Shown here piece by piece: positions 48,819-60,777 of a DNA stretch of 64,000 bases. The position numbers were made by a program, and so were the translations under genes. A model generated the notes under the pieces. That model had not been told where the DNA came from, did no database searches, and saw nothing but the letters and a program-made list of their open reading frames with translations. This stretch comes from Takifugu bimaculatus (taxonomy: Eukaryota > Chordata > Actinopteri > Tetraodontiformes > Tetraodontidae), in assembly GCA_004026145.2 (NCBI GenBank), contig CP034989.1, positions 3,424,134-3,488,133 of the forward strand. The letters are read 5' to 3'. The first letter of the stretch is position 1; every line of letters starts with the position of its first letter.

Positions 48819-51800
48819 GTGTACAGATATGTGGATGGGCGAGTGAAAGCCCACCAGATGAAAAATGAGCCTCCCCAGCAGCCGGGCTTCAAAGAAGACC
48901 GTAAACTCTCAACGTAGCGAGGCCTTGGGGACGCGCAGAGGATTCTGGGTAGTGAGGCCCGACAGAGTGTGCACGGAGGTTCGTCCTCTAACGAAGGTGG
49001 GTGAGCAAATTAAAGCACAATCACCTGCATAGAACACTGGCGCGCTCCACACCAAATGCTTGATTTATTGTGTGTAGGAAATCTTACTTCCACAGCCTGG
49101 GGGTGTTTTAGCAGCATTTGTTTACCTTTGTTTACTCGAGGTAACTTATGGCCCATGGAAATATAAATACACGCAGGCGTCATTACACACACTCAGCTTC
49201 AGGTGAAGCCACCTCTCAGAAAAGGCGTCTTTAATCTGCAATACCTTGGTTTTCTTTTTGCTGCATCCGCCCTCATTTCCTTCAGAGTCTCCGGCTGTCT
49301 CTGGAGGCCACAGCCTCAGTCACGCTTCCCAGAGAGGAGCGATATTGGTTTAACCCGTTATGATTAACAGGGAACCACAGCGACTTGCTGGCCCGACTCT
49401 TTGATATCTCTCGACTGGCTCCCCTTCGGTCGCAGCGTGATGCATCTCGCCGTTAACTAACGTATTAATCTTCATGACGACGGCTCCAGTGTAATTAGAA
49501 TGTCCTCCCAGTGCGTGCGTCTGAGGTCATGACCCAGTTCCTGAAGCAGGAGTGGTGTTAGAGACCAAGGATTGGGACCCCCCCACCCCCCCGCTGTCTC
49601 TGCACGCCTCACGGGTATGAATGGCGCTCCTGCTTACAAGACGCCTAATGAAGGATCCATCTTGCGCCATTAACATTTTCCCAGGACTGGGAACTGTCTG
49701 AGGCATCAATTACCACTCCGGAGCCCACCTATGGCTCAGGTGGCCCGCGCCCACTAAGTGGGGGCTCATAGCTTCAACAATGTGCATTAGCGCGCATCAA
49801 TTATGCAGGTGACTTACATATTTATGCATTCTGATAATTACATTTTTCATACAGCAGATGTCAGCCTCGTTTATAGCCGCTAATGAAAATGAATGACAGA
49901 CGCGCGACAGCGTGAACTTCACAGAAGTGCCGAAATTGCCAGGCTGAGAGTCGGTTTCGCGCGGGCACGCTCGGCCGCCGTTAATAAAAGCGACGTTTCC
50001 GCCGCTGATTAGATCTTAAATAATAAGTTGTAATTTCATTGTTCGGATCGTGGTAAATTTGCATAATGACACGGCGAGCGCCGCGCTACAAAATGGCTGT
50101 CGCGCATAAATCATCGCTCATCGACGGGGCGAGCGGGGCGAGCGGGGCTGAGTACCGTTCTGTGGGCTCGCGGACGCCGCCGATGGTGCCAATTAGCGCA
50201 ATGGTTAGCAGTTCCGCAGAAATACTGCATAGCTAATGCTAACGCAGCGAGGCAGCCTCAAAATGTCCATTTAATTCAGGTTTTAGACAGAATTTTGCCG
50301 TCAACCAGCTGAAGTAGGAGTCATGAACTGTCTGGCGACGTATCCCAGAATATCTTTGACTCACACCAGGATGACTCAAAAACAGATCAGAGTGCAGCTT
50401 CTCCAGGTTTGTGCTGAAGAATCGCTTCATATTTGAAGAACTTCCGAAAGGGGGATTAATGATTCGCGCTCATTAGGATTAGAAATGCAGAGTTCCCGGA
50501 GTAACGGCTGTTGTTGCCGGTGCCGATTCTTCTGAGATCCACTTTAAATGCAGATTTCCTGAAGCATTTGACAAGTGCAAAGGGAGCCGCCACTGGGAAA
50601 TAACCTCAACGATAATCAAATGAAAAACAAAAGTGGCTTTCAATTCCACTTAGCGCCCTGACAGGTGAGCTGGTCAGCGTCACAAAGGCCCCGCGGTCTC
50701 CTTTTAGGGGACGGAGAGAACGCGCCCTCCCGTTTTTAATGGCTTCGGCAAAGTTTCATTGTATTTACTCAACTGGAAACTTTAAGCAGAGCCTTTCTAT
50801 TTCAGAAAACAAACACAGGCTCCTTTAAAACGTCTATTGTTCCACCGTCTTGGCGTATTGCTCCCGATTACATCATCTAATATTCGTCTCGATTCCTGCT
50901 TAAACAAAGTCATCGCTCCGTGGAGGTTTACTTATTCCGAATTCTTCCTTCGCCAGCCTGATTGGCTGCGAATCGTAGGAATCGGACGTGGCTCTCTTTG
51001 GGTTTGGGCCGACACGCAGCGCAGCAGTGGCCCCCATAAGCTGAGACGAGGCTAACGAGACACGTGGGGGCCACCGCGACGTCCACAGCCCCCCCCCCTT
51101 CCCCACTCTGTGATGGCAGTTTTGCTATCTGAAAGTTAAGGGCACTTACAGGCGCCAGCTAATCGATACCTGCCAGCCTTCGCGGAGGGGCTGAGCCCCG
51201 ACGTGTCTGCATATATCTACCCGGGACTTCTGCCCTAAACTGAAAATCCAATATTTGTTTATGGAGCTTGAGATGTTGGGATTAATTACTTTTTTTCCCC
51301 ACAAGCCTCCCTTCCTCGCCCGCGACTCATGGGATGGATGAGCGGAGTCCATCCTCTTTACTGCCTCTCCTTCACTCATAGCCCACCCCCGGCCTCCCTG
51401 GCTGGGAAATGAAAGAGACGTCAACAAGGGGAGGAAAAAACAGGGAAAAAAAGTGACAGGCCGGTGTCAAAACAATTCACCCACAGTCACTTTTGTGCAA
51501 AGGAGCTTTTAAAATGGTGACAGGAATGCAGCTATAATATTCATGAGATAAATCTCTGGAGCTCCTCGCGTCGGTTCTGTACGCCAGCTGCTGATTGACC
51601 GGCTTATAATTGTCTTGGTCATCAATCGAAGAACACTGACAAGGACAAAAAGGGCGCTAGGCGAAGGCATTAAATGTCAGAAGGAGCGTCGACGCTCGCT
51701 CTGAACTAACAAGCCGCGCTTTAAAGCAGCAACGCTCCTGCATCTGCGATAAAATAACGCCGCAGGCCGACGTTGGCTAAATTAGCCAAACGTGTAGCTT

Positions 51801-52132
51801 ATCAAACGGGTGCTAACTTGCACAATAACGCCGACAAACAAACTAAAACCAGCAAATGATTTCAGCTGATGGGCCAGAAACACGAAGGCTTATCAGCTTA
51901 TTAATCAACTCTCAGCCTCGCCGTGTGTTCCTCCGGCATCGCTGCTGAGGCTCTGCTGCAACCTGTTGCCGTGGAGACGGTGGAGCTCCAGCACGTTAGC
52001 GTTAAAGGCAGTAACAAGCAAACAGAGAGTGTTTTATTTGCACCATTAATTGAAAACTGAGCCAAACCTGGGTCTATTCCTGGCCTTGATTGTTTTTCAC
52101 CTAAACTCCTCGACAAAAAAGTTTATCTACGC
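48819..52132. other. Intergenic, no gene recognised
   Basis: About 3.3 kb without supported exons. The part around 49780-50110 is AT-rich with several TAAT cores and could be a conserved non-coding element. A short ggggcgagc duplication lies near 50126-50144. Confidence 0.55.
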
Positions 52133-52860
52133 CAGGGGTGGCCAACCAGTCAGAGCCAAAGAGCCACATCATACACATGGGCACACATGAACATCATCTC
52201 ATCCCTTCCTCACACACACAGACCTCTGCTTATTGTAAATGTCACACACCAACATGATAATGACAGAATTTGACTTCTACAGACCACGGGCCAGTCATTT
52301 TCAACAATGAACATTGTGTGCACTGTCTCACACACACAAACTCTCAATTCAACTAAGTCCACAAACAAAAATATAACAATTTTTTAAAAAAAAATTTCTC
52401 TTACTATGCATGTTGCTTAGTGGGACTTCTGGCATTCCTTGCTTTGAACAATCCTCTTCAAATCTGGCTTGTATTCAGTTGTTGCCAGGCAGTTGGAACA
52501 GATCGATGCTTTGGTTTCACGTGTTTCAGGGTATGTTGACCCAAATATTGATAGGATCTTAAGCGCAGCCCATTTGACATTGGGGTATTTTTCCATTGGC
52601 ACACTTTTCCAGAACCCAATGGGCCCTTCCCTTAAAGCAGGTTTCAGTTGGTGCTCCTCACAAAGATCGATCATCTCCAACTCAGCTGCAGCCTCACCTG
52701 TTGCTAGCGGGGCTTTAAAACAGTGCGTCTCCACATGAAAAGGGGCAACGAGGAATACGATCTGGCCTTTTCAGTTGTAGATCACGGAACCGAGTCACGA
52801 AGCTTTCGTGCAGGTTTTCCCTGCCATGTTGAAGGCGAACTTGACACTAATGGTTTACTC
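52133..52860 (-). mobile_element. Decayed hAT-family transposon remnant
   Basis: The boundary at 52133 starts caggggtggccaaccag, a typical Charlie-type hAT terminus, followed by a gagccaaagagccaca stretch often seen at these ends. The transposase remnant (52417 to about 52800) reads on the minus strand and ends close to this terminus. I did not find the opposite terminal inverted repeat or a convincing 8-bp target duplication, so the 5' part of the element appears lost. Confidence 0.65.
52417..52800 (-). pseudogene. hAT transposase C-terminal fragment (GTF2IRD2/FAM200-like)
   Basis: The minus-strand frame 52734-52417 contains AAAELEMIDLCEEHQLK, then FWKSVPMEKYPNVKWAALKI, LSIFGSTY and, near its end, LATTEYKPDLKRIV. 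These blocks belong to the C-terminal dimerisation region of hAT transposases and their domesticated relatives. The segment normally found between FGSTY and LATTEY (a few tens of residues with a CE-F motif and a SKYR/LTDEH region) is replaced by about 18 unrelated residues, so there is a deletion or rearrangement. Before 52734 the match continues only in another frame (a trace like KAFVTRFRDLQL), which shows a frameshift. It is a dead copy. Confidence 0.7.
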
Positions 52861-55800
52861 AAAAGATCTCGTCCCCGCTGAGAAACTTTGCGGTATTTTC
52901 ATCTAACGCGCATGCGCTTTTGGCGAAAGTACCGTATTGAACTCAAGCGAGGCGAACACGCACATTAAAAAAAAACCCAAACCCAAACTTCGATATGAAC
53001 GTTGGAGTGAGTTCCTGTTTGAAAGCAGCTAAAGCTAGCAACTGCCAACTCAGGCTCAATCCTGCATCACCGTTACTCTGTAATAATGAGGGAAAGTAAA
53101 TTGCAACTAGTCATCATCTAATTAAGTCCCTATCGTATTCCTTCCCTCCACTCTTACATTATCATCCCCGTCATGGAGTTTTCTCCATATTGTCAACGTG
53201 TTTTCTGTCCTTCTCCTGTTCTTCCTGTTTACCTGGGGGACAGCCTGGAAAACAAGCTGGAGCCTGATAGATGAGCGCTCCGGAGCTTTTCCATTTCCCA
53301 AATCATGTTCCTGGCATCTGGGAAGGAAGGGGAATAAAAACAGGACGGTGCTGGGCTGATATCAATCTGCCCGCTGACAGGGAGCCTGGACCACTATCCA
53401 TAATTACCCGCCTGTTAGCACCAGAGCGGGGGAAGAGTCCGTGGCGTGACCGTCTCCGAGGAGACACTTGTTGGCAGACCCTCAGAATGTCTCCCCTGGT
53501 TGCGTCTTCTTTCCCGGGAAAGACATCAGTCACCCAACTTTGGCTTCCCGGGACAACCTGGCGGTGGTCAGTGTAATGGACTGCGGGTCAGCAGAGCCGC
53601 AGATTGATGCAGACGCGCTGATTGATGCGAGGGCGCCGCCGCCCAGGTTAGCAGGGACCCGACAGTTTTATTGCTAAATTAAAGATATTGCCACACAAAC
53701 GGCATAAATCTCTCCGGGTCATCCTTGCTCCTCGGGAGTGGGGATTGAAATCATCTCTGGAGGCTAAAGCGCCCGTCTGGTTCAGATTCCGGCTGAGATT
53801 TCAAATCTGGCTGCCTTTCAAGGTGTTTCAAGGGTGAGGTCCTTGAATAGTTTATTTCACTTTGAGTTCTTGTTCAAATATTAGATGTAAGTGAAATGAT
53901 GGTGTTCTTAAAGCCAATATTTAGCAGTGGCGTCTGACAGCAGTCTGACCTCATTTTTGGCTCATTGTCCGTTAGCTTGGCTAACTCATTAGCCGGTCGG
54001 TTTGCTGTTCTGAACCAAAAAAGATTTTCCTCGGTTTCTCAGGCTGCTCCTCTGTATTTCCTGTTCCCATCACCTACAACCTTTGACCTCCACCGACAGC
54101 AGCTCAAGCGACTCCTAAATGAAGGAGCTTCGCCCAAACTTTCCGAGATCCAGACAGGAAGTGAGGAGCGCCAGAGGAAATGAAATCAAAGGAAGCAGCA
54201 CAAAGACCCAGAGATAACGGACACATCTCCTCCAACTCTCCTCCTCCTTTACATTCCTCTCCTTCTCCTGTCCCAGGCAGGCAGATGGATGCGCTTTTGA
54301 AGAATGGCCTGATGAAACTTTTAATGAACCAGACGTCCGGCTGAGGGGCTCTCGGAATTATCGCGCGGTCGATAAGCGCGGCGCAGCGCAAATGGCACCG
54401 CGGAGGGCTCCGGTCAGATAAACAGCACCGTGGAAGGAGAACAGAGAGAGAAACCGACCAGATTAGCGGAGCCTCTTTTCAGGGCTCGTCGGACACGTCG
54501 CAACCGTGGAACCGTGACGGGAACAAAAACAAAACGGTACTGGACCCAAACTGATGCTAAACACGGCCTTCCTGACCTTTCTCCTATCCAGGCGAGGTTA
54601 GAGGACAACGAGCCAGTGACGACCGAGCCACCAGAGCTCCGGAATACAGAACAAACGGAAGACGGAATACGTCTAAAAGCACTCCGAATGGCCTTTTTGG
54701 TTTGGGAACGCTTTAATCTTCGAGTAATACCTCCAAAGGTTGTGTTCATCAGAGACAGCCGCAGGGAAGCCCCGGCCGGGGGTTGTTTTCCGTGTTGTTT
54801 TCCACGTCAGTCGGTCTGAATCGACTGCAACATGGGCGTCGGAATTGTCGTAATTTATAGAAGTCATTAGAGACACCGCTCGTTCACTTTATTGATCGCT
54901 GCCCCGCTGATCAGATCAACCTGGAGTGGAAGCATTCCTGCACTGCTTTAAAATCTCTATTGACCTGTGAAGGTCAATGTTTTAATGACCTCCCCACAGG
55001 CGGGGGAGGGGAGGGGGGGGGGTAACAGCGGGCAGTTAATGGAGTAAATGAGATTGTGCCAGTTAATTGAGCTGAGCTCTGCACGTTCGGGCAGGTGAGA
55101 TGATCCGCGCTGATAACGCCGAAGGCTGGTTCATCGCGGAATGTCGCCGTTGCGATTCCAGCCGGCAAACTTCCACCCCCGCCGAGGCCGCCGGACGATC
55201 GCCGTCGACACGCCGGCAGCCTTGAGACGAATGGGCTGGAAAGAGCCTCCCGCCTGGAGAGCGTGAGCGCGGCGGCAGTGCCTTCGGAGTCCGGAGCCGC
55301 CATCCGTCACGGCGTCAGCGATATCCAGATATATCACGGCAGGCAGGATGAGAGGAAATGATTAAATTCTTTAAGATATTTGTTTTCCCCTTTCTAGATC
55401 CCTTTCTGAGGGGAGGCGGGGGGCATTCTGGGTATTACCCATCATACACTGGTTTAAACTGGACACGTTCTGTATTCAGGTGCGAATTCTGGGGCAATAT
55501 AGTGTAGCCGAGGGGCGTGAAAGACATCCGAGAGTCCTTCAAATGTGTGTTAGTGCTGCCTCTGAGGATTGAGTGGGTCAAGGGGAGCGGGGCGCAGCAG
55601 GACGGTACGAGCTGTGGGAAAGGTGCACGCTGCCAGACAAGGTCTGCAGAAGGGCAGCTCTCCATTAAGCAGCTTCTGCGCTTTAACGTGAGGCAGCCTG
55701 GCCCTGAAGATGAATCAGAACGGACTCGGTTTTCAAGGCTTTCTGAAGCTTTGGAGGCAGAGTTGTGGAATACACAGAACCGAAGCTCCTGCCGACCAGA

Positions 55801-58800
55801 GCTTCCATCGCAGGAATGATGGACACAGTTGACTAACACGGACCTCGGAGGGGATTTCAGCACCTCAAACATGGACGCCCCCGCCGAGGGAGCCCATCTT
55901 GATCCTGGCACCAGGTTCTAATCTCGATAAAGCAGTTCCAGGACACAGTCTCCTTTACTGGTTCACTGGGCCGGCAGCTGTGGGACCCGAAGGCTGGGCT
56001 GGTTCTGGCTCTAATGCGCCAACAGATGATACCTGAGACGCTCTGGCTGCTGAGGAATGCAGGCGCTGATGCTCGGTCGGGGCTTAAGCAACGCAGGTTG
56101 ATGGAGCTCCCCACGGGAACGCGAGCGCCCGCTCAGGCATGACAGACAGAAAAGAAATACGGGGGGGGGGGGGGGGGCTTCAGAGGAGAGGAGGGGGGCT
56201 GGAAACCAGTTGTGTGGACCCACGGGTTCCGTGTGAATGGATGGGCTTAGTTACCCCTCTGTGTTGCAGTAATATTGTTGGATGGGAGGTGACAGATAAG
56301 AAGCTGAAGAGGTGGCGTTTCTATTTACAGCATATTGATTGTTTCTGGAGGAGAAATGGCAACATTTATATCAGGACAGACAATATACAGGTTAATAAGT
56401 CTGTCACGAGGATGCAAAAGAGTGATATTCACGAGGCAAAATAGATTTATAACCAAGGTACAAGAGGGGGAAAAGGCTGCGATGTGTTCCAGTTTGGAAT
56501 TATGCTAATGCTGCAGGGTCTTTTTAGCCGTAGCATGCCTCCGTATATGTGATGGGGAGTTTGGATAGCCTGGTTGCAGATAAGACAATAATGAGGGCGC
56601 TGGCAAAGATTCGAACACTGTTGGGGTGAGGATTAAAGAGCGCAGCAGCAAACCGGGGGCAAGCGCGGCGACAAATTGACAAGAGCTGAGCTAATGTCCT
56701 CATTACAGAGAACGCCACAGAATCCAGGCCAAGTTTGAGAGCCGAGGAGCTCAAGCTTCAATCCGTTGTCTCAAGTAGCCTGTTATAAAATGTTTATAAG
56801 TGCTTTAGTTTCCATAGTTGCTCTCCGTTAGCTTCAATGTTTACGCAATATGGATTTCGAGTGATATTTGCTAATGGTATCGGTATCGCTAGTGTCCAGG
56901 TGATTCTGCTCACTATGCAGAAAACGACACATTTGACTGCTTTTAATCCATATTTTGTGGAATGTTGCTGCTTCACAGGCCGGAGAAAAAAAGAAAAACT
57001 CCGGATATTTTCTAGTTTTCCCCTTTGAAAATCCCCTCAAACTGGGCATCGGCGCGCGTTTGCACAGGTAGAAAATAAATCAAAGCCTAATATATATTAA
57101 AATATGACTGCCTCTACAAAGTGAGCTCAGAGTGTGTTCTGGTTCTGGCTTCAAGGCTTTGTTTGTGAGCCTGGAAGCCCCAGAAGCGGAATTTCCTATT
57201 CCCCAAACTTGCCGGCCGCGGAAACAAAGTTTACTTTTGAACAATCCGAACAAACGTTGGAGACACGCAGGCCCTTTGTATTTCATCAGAGAACTATTAC
57301 GGCACAAGGGAAAAGCCCACAGAAGAGCTGCGGCATTCCAATGTCCTACTTAGATTTTTTTTTTTAAGCTGTGAATAAACATAGAGGCGCTCGTCCTCAG
57401 GGTGCAGCGTTTGCTCCAAATTTGTGCTTTACATCTGATACCTTTCACATCGAAGGTCTGGAACAATACTGTAACATTTACCCACCCTAAAGGGCTCCAG
57501 ATCCTCCACCAGAACCACAACGATGTCGCTAACAGCCTGTGTTTGACATTTATAGATCATTTTAATATCTATGTGCCTCTCAAGTCTGCTTATTAGGCAT
57601 AAATCCCAAATTTGCTTGTTTGTTTTTTTTGGTGTTTCTTGCAGAGGGACAGAAGCAGAGAGAGAGAGAGACTGTTGACATTTTGATTAAGGTGCCAACG
57701 GCTTTTATTTGCGGTTTCCGCCGCGATATTTCCCACCGGATGTCTGATGTTAAGACAGGAGAGGTTCTGGTTCCCAGCCGGTGCTGTCAGACATCGATCC
57801 CACCTAGATTACACACCGGCTACAGCCCTGGATCAGGGCAAGGCCTTATGAATTATGCAGCAGCCCCAAAATAAAGATGAAGACGGCATCTCAGGGGCTG
57901 GGGGGCGACGCACCTAATGGCATAATTCGATGTAGATTTTAAGGAAAAGGTCAGTGACATCTATAACGCCGAGGCCGAGCAGTGGGGGAACGCTGCAAAT
58001 AACAGCTCGACTGAAATGGGACGAACCTGCTGATGTCGGGGTGGTAAAAGTGGTGTTGCCACGGTGCTCCAGGCTAGCCGAGTGTGTAATTCACACGTAC
58101 GTGTTTAAAATTTTGGACGATCATTCCCCAAAACCTAATAGGTGGTTAAAAGCTGCAATCGAGGGTCACTGATAGCCGCTGGCTTGCTATTTTTCGCAGA
58201 TTCCTGCCAAGTTTTCCAGCCTATTTATGTTCATTCTCCCTGGAAATGAGGTCCAATCCAATAGTGAACCAATAGTGAACATCGAAAAGAGGTTGTGGAA
58301 TCTTTTGTGACCTCTTCGTGACCTTTGTGACATAAAGGTTATCAGCTCTTTTAACCTTCGGTTTGTCAGAGAGGCTAACATCGCTGTGATGGCTGAGCTA
58401 ACTCCAAGTGTTTGGTGGGTAGATCTATAGTGATATCAGCAATGTGGATCAACCTGATCTCACCTAATACCCATCACAGAGGTCTGACATGAGTGGGGGG
58501 GGTCATTAGTGTCTGCCATAAATATAAACAAGCACAAATTGTCATCCACTGGTCGCTACACGTGCGCTAACTCATGGTCGCAGAGTTGCCAAATTGTAGA
58601 TGTAAACAACACTTTGCGTGTGATTTACATTTCGGCTTGCCTACCAGGCTGTGAACCGGTTGCCGTGGCAAACGCTCACTTCCTGCTTTCTCCTCAAGCG
58701 AAGGCTCAACCTGCTGTGCCAGGTGTTTATTTTCCTCAGTAATTCCACGACGGCACGCTTTCCTTAAGCCGCGGCCGTTGTAGGAGCCCGTGAGGATGAG

Positions 58801-60734
58801 GAAGCCCATCTCCTCACCGCTCAGTCCAAATCTGACAGTCCCTCTCTGATTTCCAGGATGAAAGGAGAACATGCCCCCCCCTCCCCGTCCCAGAGGGACG
58901 CTGCCTCTCTCACAGCTCACAAGAAGATCACGCCGAGATGCTGAGTCGGCCGGTTTATGGCAACTCTCCGCTGTGACAGATGGGCAGTGGGCCGCTCACG
59001 GGGCAGGTGAGCCGAGCGGAGAGCATTGGAAAATAAAATAATAAAACAGGAGCAGAGATGCAAAAAAGCAAGAGAAGCGATGGAAATGAAAGAGACAGAT
59101 TGAAGAGCAGTGGAGCCTATGAGGGAACAGTGAGTGAGTGAGTGACTTAATAAAACAGGCAGCCTGGTGGGAGACCATCCACGAGCAGCGTAACCACTAA
59201 ATTAGTTTCCCACAGGGAGCTCATCTGCTGCTGAGGAGAACCGCAGAAAAGCCTCTGGCCGCCGTCTAAACGGAGACAATGATTCCACGATTTCCCTATA
59301 AAGTGAGGATTTGCCCTGGCAGAGTGGGACGGACGCTTGGCTGCTGATGGACGGAAAACAGCCTAGCGATCGTTCTTATTAGCGCTCATGGAGGCTAAAT
59401 CCTGCAAAACTTTACGCGTGGAGGAAATGATGCGGTTGTGGGACTGGACAAACCTGTTTCCGGGCACCAAAAACAGGTTATGCGCCGCCGCCGGTGATGA
59501 TATTTCCACAGCTGAGCTGTGATCCCGGCAGGCCACGGCTAGCGCAGGAGCGCTGAGCTAATCAATACACCCACAGCAGAAATCAAGCCCCGGGAAAGTG
59601 AGACACTCGCGCTCACTTCCACCTTAGTGTGCATCCAATCTCGCCGCGTCCTGGCTGAGATCCGGTCGCTTTTTCACAACCACCGGCTGGGGAATTGTGT
59701 GCAGTCCCACACGCATTTATATACTGTACACATTTACAGGTGGAGGCCTCTCTACCGCTGCCCGCGCTGGCGTAAACTGCAATTTATTGCGAATTACCAG
59801 CTGTCCAGGCAGCCGCTGAGCTGCTTGTTACTTTACTTTATTTACAAAGAGCTTCTCAGGACAGGAAAAAACTCAGAGCTGCAAATGTAACATAATGACG
59901 TAGCCTAATGTTCTGGGCTCAGGCTATTGCGGCGCTGCTAACAAAGTGTAGCAGGTGGAATAAAACAGGGACTGAGGGACGAAAAGACAAGGTGGGTAAT
60001 AGAATATGGGATGTTGGGAGGGCGAGGTGATTTAATGCTTCAACAAAGATGGAGCACGCAACCTTCATATGCTCCCTATGCATTGCAAATCGAGCTGACG
60101 TTACGCGGCCATCATCTTTTATGCAAATTGTTTGAGTGCTGCAGCGGCGGCTGATCCATATTCATGCGGCCACGGGAACGTGGCGCCCGAACGTGGCGGC
60201 GAAGCTCCGCGTTAATGCCAGGCATATGGAGGTGGGACAGGGTGATTATGGAGCGGCGGATGCCGAATGCTGCTGATTTTCAGGGTCCTGGGCTGGTTTA
60301 AGGTGGGTTTGATCCTGTATTTACACATGCCTAGCTTGAAGAAGCCCAGAAGGGCCCACGTGTGACAGGATCAGGGCGTCTGTCTGGCGTCGGGGACAAA
60401 CTGGCAGCTTGTTTGTGAGAATTGACAGAAAATGTCTCCTCCGTACGCCTGGTGAGGAAGGATGAAATGGGAATAATTAACAGAGAAGAGCGAAAGAAGG
60501 GACCGTGTTCAGGTTATTACCCGAGGACGATGCAGAACATTCCCGTATTACACTGCTGTCCAAACAGTCGGGGGCTGTGCCGTCCTCTCCCGTCCTCTTC
60601 CTGCGCTCCTGAAAGCACCACTGTCTAATTATCCCTTCATACCGCCGCAGACGTTCCTGAAGACGTGCTGCCACTCCTACAGGGATTCCATTTCGACAGG
60701 TAATTAAAGGTGGCGCGAAAGCTGAAGGAGAGAG
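52861..60734. other. Intergenic, no gene recognised
   Basis: About 7.9 kb with no supported exon. It has G-runs near 55012 and 56161-56177, a CpG-rich patch near 55100-55330, a small tandem duplication (ccaatagtgaa twice) near 58258-58280, and octamer/CRE-like motifs at 60081-60134. Open frames of 100-160 codons near 54,400-55,900 overlap on both strands and resemble nothing. Confidence 0.6.
60081..60134. promoter_or_regulatory. Cluster of POU-octamer and CRE-like motifs
   Basis: Within 54 bases are cattgcaaat (octamer-like), tgacgtta (CRE-like) and atgcaaattgttt, an exact octamer ATGCAAAT overlapping a SOX-like ATTGTT. The arrangement suggests an enhancer element but is motif evidence only. 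Confidence 0.3.
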
Positions 60735-60777
60735 TCCGTCCGCCCGTCCGTCCGCCCGTCCGTCCGTCCGTCTGTCC
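60735..60777. repeat. (CCGT)n tetranucleotide repeat
   Basis: About ten imperfect CCGT units with cgcc and tctg interruptions. Confidence 0.9.

Noticed and set aside
52469..52738. 89-codon + strand frame
   Set aside because: It is the antisense shadow of the hAT transposase fragment.
52125..52909. Possible target duplication of the hAT element (atctacgc at 52125-52132 and atctaacgc at 52901-52909)
   Set aside because: The second copy has an extra base and is not adjacent to any hAT-like terminus, so I regard it as chance.
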